Shown one piece after another: positions 7,880-17,397 of a DNA stretch of 64,000 nucleotides. Source of the DNA: an uncultured Clostridia bacterium (lineage in GTDB: Bacteria > Bacillota > Clostridia > TANB77 > CAG-508); NCBI GenBank assembly GCA_934130975.1, contig CAKOYU010000006.1, forward strand, positions 1 through 64,000, written 5' to 3'. The position numbers were made by a program, and so were the translations under genes. Under the pieces are notes generated by a model, which saw only the letters and a program-made list of their open reading frames with translations, was not told where the DNA came from and did not search any database. Every line of letters begins with the position of its first letter. Position 1 is the stretch's first letter.

Positions 7880-8866
7880 ATGAAAACGATTGATGAAATA
7901 TATAATGAACTACAAAATGACAATGAATTGAGGAACTCGTGGAAAGAAGCAAAAGATCAAAATCAAAAAGTGAAAAAGATAGCTATAATAGTATTTTTGG
8001 TAATAGATTTGTTGATATTATTATTTTGTAAAAATATAATAAATTCAATTGTTGTTATAAGTTATATAATGTTTATTGTCCTAATAATGAATGTAATAGT
8101 AGGAACTATAATTTTGGTTATAACAAAATTAAGTGAAAAACAAACAGAATTTACTAATCAGTATAAAAATAAAGTAATTAAGAGAATAATAGATAATTTT
8201 TATAGCAATGCAGAGTATTTTCCAGATAAACCTATGCCGAAATATATCTATGAAAAGCCTCAATATGAATATTATAATTGTTATAATTCACATGATTATT
8301 TTGAAGCAATGCTAGATAATAAATATAGTATTCAAATGGCAGAAATATTAGCAGAAGAAGAAAAAGAAAATATTGACGAATATATCAATCGATATGCTCA
8401 TGAAATTCAAGGTGAAACTATTGAGAATAAGAGGGAAAGAATAACAAAGTTTAATGGATTATTTGCTAAAGTTGATCTGGAAAAATCTATTAATTGCGAA
8501 TTGAGGATAATGCAAGATGGAAAGTTGACTTTAGAAAATGATAGATTAAATATGGATTCTAGTGAATTTGAAAAGTATTTTGATGTAAAATCATCAAATA
8601 AAATTATAGCAATGCAAATATTGACGTCAGATATTATGGAAGAATTGGTAGAATTTGAAAATAAAACTAAAATGCAATATGACATTTGTATAATTAATAG
8701 TGAACTATATTTAAGATTTCATTTTGGAACACTAAATGTTGATGTTGATGCAATAAAAAATGAAGCGTTGGACAAAGATGTTCTTAGCAAGTATTTTTAC
8801 ATGATTAATTTTTCATATAACTTATCTAAAAAAATTATAGAAACAATAGAGAATGTTGAAATATAG
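7880..8866 (+). CDS. DUF3137-like membrane protein, LemA partner
   Basis: 328 residues. The soluble N-terminus (about 1-32) has a heptad-like charged pattern. Two adjacent membrane helices lie at about 34-52 and 56-82, followed by a cytosolic mixed alpha/beta domain that ends with LYLRFHFGTLNVDVD. The order and neighbourhood (directly after lemA) match the common LemA-DUF3137 pair of Firmicutes. A substituted GTGAT ribosome binding region and the 4-base gap suggest translational coupling to lemA. A strong terminator follows. The DUF3137 assignment rests mainly on context and topology, so it needs a profile search. Confidence 0.65.
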   Translation: MKTIDEIYNELQNDNELRNSWKEAKDQNQKVKKIAIIVFLVIDLLILLFCKNIINSIVVISYIMFIVLIMNVIVGTIILVITKLSEKQTEFTNQYKNKVIKRIIDNFYSNAEYFPDKPMPKYIYEKPQYEYYNCYNSHDYFEAMLDNKYSIQMAEILAEEEKENIDEYINRYAHEIQGETIENKRERITKFNGLFAKVDLEKSINCELRIMQDGKLTLENDRLNMDSSEFEKYFDVKSSNKIIAMQILTSDIMEELVEFENKTKMQYDICIINSELYLRFHFGTLNVDVDAIKNEALDKDVLSKYFYMINFSYNLSKKIIETIENVEI

Positions 8867-8867
8867 A

Positions 8868-8908
8868 AATTCTCTCAAAAGGTATTTGCCTTTTTGAGAG
8901 AATTTTTT
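8868..8908 (+). terminator. terminator of the XRE-LemA operon
   Basis: AAATTCTCTCAAAAGG and CCTTTTTGAGAGAATTT form a long stem with a TATTTG loop, followed by seven T. It begins two bases after the stop codon. Confidence 0.92.
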
Positions 8909-8947
8909 TGCAGGAAAGCTTAAAAAAGATAAAATCACTCAAAAATC

Positions 8948-8976
8948 TTGCACTAGGCTAAATAATATGTTATAGT
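8948..8976 (+). promoter_or_regulatory. promoter upstream of rpiB
   Basis: TTGCAC at 8948-8953, a 17-base spacer and TATAGT at 8971-8976. A small stem (GGTAG/CTACC, 8982-8998) lies at the likely transcript start. Confidence 0.75.
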
Positions 8977-9023
8977 AGTACTGGTAGGAATGGCTACCAA
9001 ACACAAGAAAGGTAAGTGATAGA

Positions 9024-9470
9024 ATGATAGCATTAGGTAGTGATCACGGAGGATATAAATTAAAAGAAGAGATAAAAAGATATTTAGAAGAAAAAGAAAT
9101 TGAATACACAGATTGTGGAACATTTAATGAGGAAAGTGTAGATTACCCTGATATTGCAAAAACTGTAGCATTAGAAATACAAGACAAAGAATGTGATAAG
9201 GGAATATTAGTTTGTCGTTCTGGAATTGGTATGAGTATAGTTGCAAATAAATTTAGAGGAATAAGATGTGCTAAATGCAATGATGAAGAAGAAGCAAAAT
9301 ATTCAAGAATGCACAATGATGCAAATATATTAGCACTGGGAGCAGATTATATAGATACAAGCAAAGCTATAAAAATTGTAAGAATGTGGATAGCAACTGA
9401 ATTTGAAGGTGGGAGACATCAAGAGAGAATACAAATAATAGATGAAATAGAAAAAGAAAATATGAAGTAA
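9024..9470 (+). CDS. rpiB: ribose-5-phosphate isomerase B
   Basis: 148 residues, the usual length for RpiB/LacAB enzymes that interconvert ribose 5-phosphate and ribulose 5-phosphate. GSDHGGYKLKEEI at the N-terminus binds phosphate. C64 in the CRSGIGMSIVANK motif is the usual catalytic base, and the HNDANILALGAD stretch follows. It opens a unit with the TagO/WecA-type transferase (16-base gap), then probably mscL, hslO and ppaC. Confidence 0.96.
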   Translation: MIALGSDHGGYKLKEEIKRYLEEKEIEYTDCGTFNEESVDYPDIAKTVALEIQDKECDKGILVCRSGIGMSIVANKFRGIRCAKCNDEEEAKYSRMHNDANILALGADYIDTSKAIKIVRMWIATEFEGGRHQERIQIIDEIEKENMK

Positions 9471-9486
9471 TGGAGGCCAAATTTAA

Positions 9487-10587
9487 ATGTGGGGAAATAT
9501 AGCAATAGCATTTTTATTAGCATTTATAGTATCATTTATGGCTACTCCATATACTATAAAAATAGCTGATAAGATTGGTGCGGTAGATGTGCCAAAAGAC
9601 AAAAGAAGAATGCATACTAAGAAGATGCCTAAATTTGGAGGACCAGCAGTAATAGTTGGTTTCTTAGTATCAATGTTTTATTTAATAATTGTCATGAGTA
9701 TTGAAGGTAGTATAGATTTGTTCGCAGAACAAGAATATGGCAAGAAATTGTTAGGCGTATTGCTTGGAATAGTAGCAATTGCAGTTACAGGAGTTTTAGA
9801 TGATACTAAAACATTAACATGGTGGCAACAATTATTAGGACAAGTTACTGCGGCTGTAATTGTGGTTTCATTTGGAATAAGAATAGAACATTTAGATATT
9901 CCATTTTTATATAGAATTGGTTTAAATGATGTCTTTTCTACAATTGTTACAATAGTGTGGATTGTTGGGGTAATAAATTCTATAAATTTAATTGATGGAT
10001 TGGATGGATTATCTTCAGGAATATCATTAATATCATGTATATCATTATTAATTATATTTTTAATGAATGATTCGCCAATGATTGCAACTATAATAGTCAC
10101 AGCAATGAGTGGAGCACTAGTTGGATTTTTACCATTCAATTTTTCACCAGCAAAGACATTTATTGGTGATACAGGTTCAAACTTTTTAGGATTTATGTTA
10201 GCTGTAGTATCAATATTAGGAGTAGCAAAAACATATACAGCAGCAGTAATAGTTTTGCCAGTAATAGTATTAGGATTACCTATATTTGATGTATTGTTTG
10301 CAATAATAAGAAGAATTGCAAAAGGAAAATCTATAAAAGCAGTGTTTAAACCAGATAAAGGACATTTACATCATAAATTAGTTGCAAAAGGATTTACACA
10401 AAAACAAGCAGTATTAATACTATATGGTTTAAGTGCTTCTCTTGGTATGTTCGCAATAATATTATTTGACAGTGGAATTTGGAAAGCTTTATCATTTTTA
10501 TTAATGATAATTGCAGCAGTTGCTTTAGGGTATAGAAATTTTGTGAAAGAAAAAGAAAAAAAACCGAAATTAATAGATAATAAATAA
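9487..10587 (+). CDS. tagO: undecaprenyl-phosphate GlcNAc-1-phosphate transferase (TagO/WecA type)
   Basis: 366 residues with about ten membrane helices. The family motifs are present in order: DKRRMHTKKMPKFGG, GVLDDTKTLTWWQQ, the aspartate-rich INLIDGLDGLSSG, GDTGSNFLGF and the cytosolic GHLHHKL histidine motif. These belong to the WecA/TagO branch of polyprenyl-phosphate hexosamine transferases, which start teichoic acid or other envelope polymers by moving GlcNAc-1-phosphate onto undecaprenyl phosphate. MraY is less likely because the MraY-specific residues are not evident. Start has TGGAGG. No other teichoic acid genes are nearby. Confidence 0.88.
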   Translation: MWGNIAIAFLLAFIVSFMATPYTIKIADKIGAVDVPKDKRRMHTKKMPKFGGPAVIVGFLVSMFYLIIVMSIEGSIDLFAEQEYGKKLLGVLLGIVAIAVTGVLDDTKTLTWWQQLLGQVTAAVIVVSFGIRIEHLDIPFLYRIGLNDVFSTIVTIVWIVGVINSINLIDGLDGLSSGISLISCISLLIIFLMNDSPMIATIIVTAMSGALVGFLPFNFSPAKTFIGDTGSNFLGFMLAVVSILGVAKTYTAAVIVLPVIVLGLPIFDVLFAIIRRIAKGKSIKAVFKPDKGHLHHKLVAKGFTQKQAVLILYGLSASLGMFAIILFDSGIWKALSFLLMIIAAVALGYRNFVKEKEKKPKLIDNK

Positions 10588-10595
10588 TTTGTACC

Positions 10596-11135
10596 TTGAG
10601 AAAGGATGAGATTAAAAATGAAACAAAAAAAGAAAAAAAAAAAAATAGTACGTTGAAAGAATTTAAGGAATTTGCACTAAAAGGAAATGTTATGGATATG
10701 GCAATTGGTGTTGTAATAGGAGGAGCATTTCAAAAAATAGTTAATTCTTTAGTTAATGATATAATAATGCCAGCAATATCAATGCTTATAGGAAAAGTGG
10801 ATTTTTCAGATATGGTATTAAATGTTGGAAATGCCTCAATAAAATATGGGAATTTTATAACGACAATAGTAGATTTTTTAATAATAGCATTTTCAATTTT
10901 TATAGCCCTAAAATATATGACAAAATTAAGCAAAATAAAAGATATTAGCGAAGAAATGGCACTGAAATTAGACAAAAACGGAAATGTAAAAGAATATATT
11001 GAAGAAAAAAAGAAAGAAGAAGAAAAAGAGCCAGAAACAAAAATCTGTCCATATTGTTTAACAGAAATAAAATATCATGCTACAAGATGTCCTAATTGCA
11101 CATCAGAGTTAGTTGATGAGAAAATAGAAGCGTAA
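10596..11135 (+). CDS. mscL: large-conductance mechanosensitive channel MscL with zinc-ribbon tail
   Basis: MscL core from about residue 21 (LKEFKEFALKGNVMDMAIGV) through two membrane helices (about 30-55 and 80-105). Its charged helix is extended and joined to a zinc ribbon, CPYCLTEIKYHATRCPNC, near the C-terminus. MscL is a homopentamer that opens under osmotic downshock. The open frame begins with TTG at 10596, which has no ribosome binding site. The good site GAGAAAGGATG instead points to the ATG at 10618, which is in another frame. A 7-A run and a 13-A run (10633-10645) lie between that ATG and the conserved domain; one added A would join them. The same leader wording precedes the ATG at 17398. 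The true start is therefore unresolved. Confidence 0.88.
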   Translation: MRKDEIKNETKKEKKKNSTLKEFKEFALKGNVMDMAIGVVIGGAFQKIVNSLVNDIIMPAISMLIGKVDFSDMVLNVGNASIKYGNFITTIVDFLIIAFSIFIALKYMTKLSKIKDISEEMALKLDKNGNVKEYIEEKKKEEEKEPETKICPYCLTEIKYHATRCPNCTSELVDEKIEA

Positions 11136-11150
11136 AGAAAGGAACAAAAA

Positions 11151-12035
11151 ATGAAAGACCAAATAATAAAGTTTTTAGCTTATAATGGAAAGATTTCAGT
11201 TACATGTATATCTACAACAAATATGGTAGAAGAAGCTAGAAAAATTCATGATTTAAGTCCATTGGCAACAGCTGTAATGGGAAGAATCTTAACAATAACA
11301 GCCTTAATTGGAGCTGATATGAAAAATGATACAGATAAATTAACAATACAAATAAAAGGAAATGGACCAGTAGGGAAAATAGTCGCTGTAGCTGATAATA
11401 CACCAAGAGTAAAAGCATGTATAGCAGAGCCACATGTTGAATTACCATTAAATGAATTTGGTAAATTAGATGTAGGTGGAGCTGTAGGAAATGAAGGGTT
11501 TATAAATGTAATAAAAGATATTGGATTAAAGGAACCATATATTGGTGTAAGCCCATTAATGTCAGGAGAAATTGCAGAAGATTTTGCAAATTATTTTCAA
11601 ACATCAGAGCAGAAACAAACAGCGGTAGCTTTAGGAGTATTAGTAGATAAAAATGGAGTACGTTCAAGTGGAGGATATATAATAAGTCCTATGCCAGATG
11701 CAACAGACGAAGAAATATCAAAAGTAGAAAAGGCTATATTTGAAGCTGGGGCAATGTCAAGAATGTTAGATAATAATTTGACACTTGAAGAAATTGCTAA
11801 AAAGGTTACTGGAGATAAAAAAGCTAAAGTAATAGATACTTCAAAAGAGCCTAAATATGAATGTGAATGTAATAAGCAAAGATTTGCAGATGGATTAATG
11901 ACACTTGGAAAAGAACAATTGACAGAATTAATTGAAGAAGATGGGAAAGCAGAAATTAAATGTCAATTTTGTAATAAAGTTTATAATTTTAATAAAGAAG
12001 AATTAGAAGAAATATTAGAAAGGATAGGAAAATAA
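11151..12035 (+). CDS. hslO: Hsp33 redox-regulated chaperone
   Basis: 294 residues, the normal Hsp33 length. The N-terminal domain shows GNGPVGKIVAVADNTPRVK and the middle region SGEIAEDFANYFQTSEQ. The C-terminal redox switch has CEC and CQFC, four cysteines that bind zinc when reduced and form disulfides on oxidation, activating holdase function. The ATG has an AAAGGA site. The gene ends one base before ppaC, so translation of the two is probably coupled. Confidence 0.97.
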   Translation: MKDQIIKFLAYNGKISVTCISTTNMVEEARKIHDLSPLATAVMGRILTITALIGADMKNDTDKLTIQIKGNGPVGKIVAVADNTPRVKACIAEPHVELPLNEFGKLDVGGAVGNEGFINVIKDIGLKEPYIGVSPLMSGEIAEDFANYFQTSEQKQTAVALGVLVDKNGVRSSGGYIISPMPDATDEEISKVEKAIFEAGAMSRMLDNNLTLEEIAKKVTGDKKAKVIDTSKEPKYECECNKQRFADGLMTLGKEQLTELIEEDGKAEIKCQFCNKVYNFNKEELEEILERIGK

Positions 12036-12036
12036 A

Positions 12037-12954
12037 ATGGAAGAATTAATAGTATTTGGACACAAAAGTCCTGACACAGACACAATTTGCTCATCAATAG
12101 TAATGGCAGATTTACAAACAAAAATAAGAGGCGAAAAAGTAGTACCTTGCAGATTAGGAGAAATAAATGAGGAAACAAAATTTGCATTAAAAAAATTCAA
12201 TGCAGAAGAACCTAAATTAATTGAAAAAGTAGAAGAAGGACAAAGAGTAATATTAGTGGATCATAACGAGTTTTCACAATCAGTAGAAGGTATAGAAAAA
12301 GCAAAAATAGAAACAGTAGTAGACCACCATAGAATTAACAATTTTGAAACTGCAGAACCACTATTTTATTATGCTCAACCAGTTGGATGTACATCAACAA
12401 TATTATTTGAATTATACAAAGCAAATAATATAGAAATACCAGCTCAAATGGCAGGATTAATGTTAAGTGCAATAATTTCTGATACATTATTATTAAAATC
12501 TCCGACAACAACTGAAAAAGATAAAGAAACATTAGCTGAACTTGCTAAAATAGCTGATGTAGATGTAAATGTTTATGGATTAGATATGTTAAAAGCAGGA
12601 ACAAACTTAGATAAATATACAGAAGACGAATTAATTCGTTTAGATGCTAAAAAAATAGAGAAAGAAGATATTAAATATGTTATTGCTCAAGTAAATACAG
12701 TAAGCATTCCTGATGTATTAAAAAGAAAAGCTAAAATTGAACAAGAAATAAATAAAGAAATTTTAGCTAAAGGTTTAAGTTTATTTGTATTTGTAATTAC
12801 AGACATTGTAAATAGCAATTCAGAAGCTATTGTTTTAGGGGATAGAGTTGATGCAATATCAAAAACTTATGAAGTTAATGATAATATTGCAGTTATGCCT
12901 GGTGTAGTTTCTAGAAAGAAACAAGTGATTCCATTAGTGGAAAAGAATATATAA
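12037..12954 (+). CDS. ppaC: manganese-dependent inorganic pyrophosphatase (family II)
   Basis: 305 residues, DHH superfamily. Motifs: GHKSPDTDT (metal ligands), VDHNE, the DHH motif in VDHHRINN, SDTLLLKSPTTT, and the C-terminal SRKKQVIP phosphate-binding loop. The enzyme hydrolyses pyrophosphate and drives biosynthesis. It has no CBS regulatory insert, so it is the short, unregulated type. Its ATG lies one base after the hslO stop. Confidence 0.97.
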   Translation: MEELIVFGHKSPDTDTICSSIVMADLQTKIRGEKVVPCRLGEINEETKFALKKFNAEEPKLIEKVEEGQRVILVDHNEFSQSVEGIEKAKIETVVDHHRINNFETAEPLFYYAQPVGCTSTILFELYKANNIEIPAQMAGLMLSAIISDTLLLKSPTTTEKDKETLAELAKIADVDVNVYGLDMLKAGTNLDKYTEDELIRLDAKKIEKEDIKYVIAQVNTVSIPDVLKRKAKIEQEINKEILAKGLSLFVFVITDIVNSNSEAIVLGDRVDAISKTYEVNDNIAVMPGVVSRKKQVIPLVEKNI

Positions 12955-12962
12955 ATGCATTG

Positions 12963-13171
12963 TTACAATTCATATTTTATAAAAAACGTATTTAGAAATT
13001 AATAATATATTGTTTTTTATACCTTGGTGTCGCAATCTCCATATTAAAAATACTAGTATGAAGATTGCTCCATATCGCACTCGCATAAGCTCGTTTAGTC
13101 GCTTACGCGGTATTTCAAAACAATATATTATTAATTTCCTAAAAAGTATATAGTATGGTTATGAATTGTAA
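12963..13171 (+). repeat. Inverted-repeat element, copy 2 of 6
   Basis: Full-length copy. Outer arms TTACAATTCATA (12963-12974) and TATGAATTGTAA (13160-13171) surround inner arms TTTAGAAATTAATAATATAT and its complement, which surround the conserved core. It is 8 bases after the ppaC stop and before the terminator at 13192. The whole piece can fold into a long hairpin. Confidence 0.88.
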
Positions 13172-13191
13172 ATGCAGATTTTATATAGAGG

Positions 13192-13224
13192 AAAGTCGAG
13201 TGAATTTTCACTTGACTTTTTTTG
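13192..13224 (+). terminator. terminator downstream of ppaC and repeat copy 2
   Basis: AAAGTCGAGTG and CACTTGACTTT form an 11-bp stem (one G-T pair) followed by six T. It lies after the repeat, so a ppaC transcript would include the repeat. Confidence 0.85.
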
Positions 13225-13274
13225 CATTTAAGTATATACTTTTATCCATGAGAATAAAATATAAAGAGGTAAAA

Positions 13275-14699
13275 ATGAAAGTTAAAGAATTAGCAATAAT
13301 AATACTAATGATAAGCACGTTAATGATATTAGGCACAAATGCAGAAGCAACAACAGGTAAAATAAATTCTGAGACAGTAAGATTAAGAAAGGAACCAAAT
13401 ACTAGTTCAACGATAGTAGAGCAATTAGACAAAGACTTAGAAGTAGAAATTATTGAAGAAGAAGATAATTGGTATAAAATAAAAACAAAAGTAAATGGAG
13501 AAAGCATAACAGGATATGTAAGCAAAAAACTTGTTGATACCAATGATAATAATGATGTAAAGACTGAAGAAAATGTTACAACATCTGAGGAAGCAACAAA
13601 AACTCCAATAGAAACTGAAACAAAAGTTGATCAAACAAATCCAGAAATTGTACTTTATGAAGAAAATGTAGATATTGCAGAACCAACAACGACAACTGTA
13701 GATACAACAAATGAAATAAAAGAAAATGAACAATATTCATTAAGCCAAGAAACATCATTAAAAATAGTACCACTTATAAATTCAAAAGCTAGAACAAAAA
13801 TAAGCGGAAATGTAAAGGTAATAGAGATAATTAATGATTGGTGTAGAATCGAAAATGATACTGAAAGTGGATGGGTAAGAAAAAGTTTATTACAACAAAC
13901 AAATCAAGATCAACAAGTAGTAGAAGAAACACAACAGCCAGTGCAAGAGACGACTCCAGAAGTGACTGAAGATACTTCTACAACAGAAAAAAAAGAAGAA
14001 ACAATACCAACAGTAAAAGAGATAAGTAAAACAGGGTATGTAACTGCAGATTCATTAATGGTAAGAAAAGAAGCATCAGCATCAAGTGAAGACTTAGATA
14101 GCTTATCTAAAAATGATAAAGTACAAATAACAGGTCAAGTAGATGGATGGTATCAAATCAAGATAAATGGCAAAACAGGATATGTATCAGCAAAATACAT
14201 TTCAGATACAAAAGTAGCTGAAACAACATCAAGAAGTGGTAGTACAATAAAAGAAGAAAAAGTTACACCAATGGAAGTAGAAGAAAAGACAGAGGAAACA
14301 ACAAGTTCAACTGCTTCAGATTCAAATAAAGGAACATCAGTAGTTGAATATGCTAAAAATTATCTTGGATGTAAATATGTATCAGGAGGTTCATCACCAG
14401 CAACAGGATTTGACTGTTCAGGATTTACATCATATGTATATAAAAACTTTGGAGTATCACTAAGTAGATCATCTAAAGGACAAATAAATGATGGAGTTGC
14501 AGTATCAAGAAGTGATTTGCAACCAGGAGACATAGTAGTATTTAATAATTCAGGAAATACTGCAATAGGTCATGTTGGAATATATATCGGGGGAGATAAT
14601 TTCATACATGCTGCAAATCCAAGCCAAGGTGTAACAATAACATCATTATCATCAAGTTATTATGGCAAAAGATATGTAGGAGCAAGGAGAGTAAATTAA
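13275..14699 (+). CDS. secreted SH3-domain NlpC/P60 peptidoglycan hydrolase
   Basis: 474 residues from the ATG at 13275, chosen because AGAGGT precedes it; a longer frame to 13155 runs through the terminator. A signal peptide (about 1-26, ending NAEA) is followed by three bacterial SH3 domains, roughly residues 30-80, 150-195 and 265-315. Glutamate- and threonine-rich linkers separate them. A C-terminal NlpC/P60 domain from about 350 has catalytic cysteine in GFDCSGFTSYVY, histidine in IGHVGIYIG and the third residue in FIHAANPSQG. Such enzymes cut D-Glu/diaminopimelate bonds during growth or separation. Linkers vary strongly in sequence, as usual. Confidence 0.93.
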   Translation: MKVKELAIIILMISTLMILGTNAEATTGKINSETVRLRKEPNTSSTIVEQLDKDLEVEIIEEEDNWYKIKTKVNGESITGYVSKKLVDTNDNNDVKTEENVTTSEEATKTPIETETKVDQTNPEIVLYEENVDIAEPTTTTVDTTNEIKENEQYSLSQETSLKIVPLINSKARTKISGNVKVIEIINDWCRIENDTESGWVRKSLLQQTNQDQQVVEETQQPVQETTPEVTEDTSTTEKKEETIPTVKEISKTGYVTADSLMVRKEASASSEDLDSLSKNDKVQITGQVDGWYQIKINGKTGYVSAKYISDTKVAETTSRSGSTIKEEKVTPMEVEEKTEETTSSTASDSNKGTSVVEYAKNYLGCKYVSGGSSPATGFDCSGFTSYVYKNFGVSLSRSSKGQINDGVAVSRSDLQPGDIVVFNNSGNTAIGHVGIYIGGDNFIHAANPSQGVTITSLSSSYYGKRYVGARRVN

Positions 14700-17166
14700 T
14701 TGAATAGACCAATTTTAATTGTAGTAATTGGTTATATTATAGGTATAATATGGGGGATATACTTTAAAGTAAGTATACTCCCATTTTATTTTTTTCTATT
14801 TGTAATATATATTATAATCAAATTACCATATAAAAAAAGAAAATTTAACATTCTTTCAATAAAAAGATATTTTAGATATATCAAATTAATTTTTAAAATC
14901 AATATTATTACAACAATTATTATTTCATCTTTTATATCAAATACAATAATTAAAATTCTAGAAAATAAATATGAAAATTTATATCATGAAGGCGAAGAAC
15001 TAAATATTAGTGCAATTGTAATAGGAAACAAACAAGAAAAAGATTATTATGATAGATATAAAATAAAGGTTACTGATGGAAAGTATAAGAATACTCAATT
15101 ATATATTAATGTATCAAAAAAGAAACAACTAGAATATGGAGAGAAAATAACTGTTCGAGGAGAATTTAAAGAACCATCTAAAGCAAGAAATTACAAGGGT
15201 TTTAATTACAAACAATATTTAAAAACATTAAAAATATATGGAACAGTAAAAGCAAAAAAAATTGAAATATTAGCAAAAAACAAAGCAAGCCCAATAATGC
15301 AGATTGCAAATAAGGCATTTTTAAAAATTAAAAATAACATTCAAAGAACATATAGTAACAAAATGCAAAAGATAATTTTAGGGATAATGTTAGGAGACAC
15401 GACAGGAATTGATGACGAGACTAAGGAAGATTTTGCAAACAGTAATATTTCACATGTTTTAGCAGTATCAGGGTTACACATATCATATATTATATTGCTA
15501 GCTACGAAGTCAACCAAAAGTATATTTGGAAAAAGACAAAGCAAGATTATTGCAAGTATAATTTTAGTAATATATATGGCTGTTACTGGATTTAGCATAT
15601 CTGTTGTAAGAGCAAGCCTTATGGGGATATTAACATGTATGGCATTTGTAGTATATAGAAAAAGTGATACATTAAATAACATTGCAATATCAGCACTAAT
15701 AATATTAATAAGTAATCCATATAACCTAATAAGTATAAGCTTTTTATTGACTTATGGTGGGACGTTAGGGATAATATATTTTCAGCTAGTTATAGAAAAA
15801 ATAATAAAAAGCTTTAAAATAAGAAATAGAAAATGGAAATATGTTTATTTAAGAGCACAAAGAAAATGTGAAAATATTATTTCAATAATATCTGTATCAA
15901 TTTCAGCCCAAATTATCATCGCACCAATAATGGCACTATATTTTAATAGTGCTGGATTAGGTTTTTTAATAACTAATTTATTACTTAGTTGTGTAATAGG
16001 AATAATAGTAATTGGCGGTTTTATTCAAATTTTAATATCATTAATTTCAATAAAAGCAGGTATAGCACTTGCAAAGATAATTGAGATTCCACTATATGGA
16101 ATAATAATAATTTCAAAAATAAATATTGCAAATTTTAAAGTTATAACACCAGACATTTATCAAGTTATTTTATATTATTTTACAGTCTGTATTTTAGCTT
16201 ATTTGTATAAAGTTTTTAATCAAAGACATTGCAGTATAACTCAAGAAAGAATCAAAAATATTTTATATTTATTAAGGTATAAGTTAAGACCATGTTTTAA
16301 GAAAATCAGAATATTAATAATTATTTTAGTCATTGTATTTTATTCAATTAACAAAATTCCAGATAATTTAAAAATTTATTTTATAGATGTAGGGCAGGGA
16401 GATAGCACATTAATAGTTACACCTAATAACAAGAAAATTTTGATAGATGGTGGGGGTAGTAGTTCATATGATGTTGGTAAAAATACATTGTTACCATATT
16501 TATTAGATAGAAAGATTAAAAAGATAGATTACATGCTAATTAGCCATTTTGATAACGACCATGTTCGGCGGATTATTATATATTTTACAAGAAATTAAAG
16601 TAGGAACAGTAATTATAGGGAAGCAATATGAATCTTCTGAGAATTATAAAGAATTCCAAAGAATAGTTAATATGAAGAAAGTTAATACACATGTAGTAGA
16701 AGCCGGAAATAAAATTCAAATTGAGACTAACTTATATTTCTATGTATTATGGCCGACAAGCACAAATATGATTTCTGATAATGCTATAAATAATAATTCG
16801 TTAGTATGTAAGCTAGTATATAAGAATTTTTCAATGTTGTTTACAGGTGATATTGAAGAGATTGCAGAAAAAGTAATCCTTTCAAAATATGTTAATAAAC
16901 AAGAGGTACTAAATGCTGATATTTTGAAAGTTGCTCACCATGGTTCTAAAACTTCTTCTATAAAAGAATTTATAAACGCAGTTAATCCTAAATATGCTGT
17001 TATCGGAGTAGGCAAAGATAATAAGTTTGGACATCCTTCTGAGAAAACTTTGGAAACTTTGAATGATAAAAATGTGAAGATTTATAGGACTGATATTTCT
17101 GGAGAAATAATGATTATAATTGATGGAGATATTGTGAAGGTAAAAAGTTTTTTGAATACGAGTTGA
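14700..17166 (+). pseudogene. comEC: comEC/rec2 DNA uptake channel, split by a one-base frameshift
   Basis: Reads as ComEC of about 821 residues if one base is removed in 16563-16566. The N-terminal membrane and OB-like region is followed by the Competence domain (VLAVSGLHISYI, GFSISVVRASLMG) and multiple helices. A metallo-beta-lactamase-like domain starts at YFIDVGQGDSTLI. In frame one the reading goes SHFDNDHV then RRIIIYFTRN and stops at 16598; in the next frame it continues GGLLYILQEIKVGT to 17166, restoring the expected SHFDNDHVGG motif and then VAHHGSK. ComEC carries single-stranded DNA into the cytoplasm. The TTG start at 14700 has AAGGAG upstream and abuts the previous stop codon. 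Either a recent mutation or a sequence error. Confidence 0.88.
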
Positions 17167-17238
17167 GAGTTATGAATGCAATAAATTTTGTATAAAAATT
17201 ACAACCTTGGTAATAATATGAAAAACGGAAGGTTGTGA

Positions 17239-17368
17239 TAGGTTGAAAAATAATTACAATTTTGGCTGCTTCAAATTTCATTTAAAACGCGGTTACATAC
17301 ACCACGTATGCGCCCTTGCCTTTTAAATAAAATTTTCATTGCCAAAATTTGATTCTTTTCCAACCTAG
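17239..17368 (+). repeat. long palindromic intergenic element A
   Basis: TAGGTTGAAAAATAAT...AATTTTGGC on the left pairs with GCCAAAATTTGATTC...CAACCTAG on the right. An inner layer has CAAATTTCATTTAAAA against TTTTAAATAAAATTTT, and a small GTATG-type inner hairpin sits at the tip. It fills the gap between comEC and the BofC-like gene. Just before it (17201-17237) ACAACCTT/AAGGTTGT forms a separate 8-bp stem. The architecture resembles the palindromes at 46951 and 47694. Confidence 0.7.
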
Positions 17369-17397
17369 TTCGTGCCTTGAGAAAGGAATGAATAAAA

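Noticed and set aside
13155..13274. N-terminal extension of the NlpC/P60 protein
   Set aside because: It would translate the repeat arm and the terminator at 13192; the signal peptide begins at ATG 13275.
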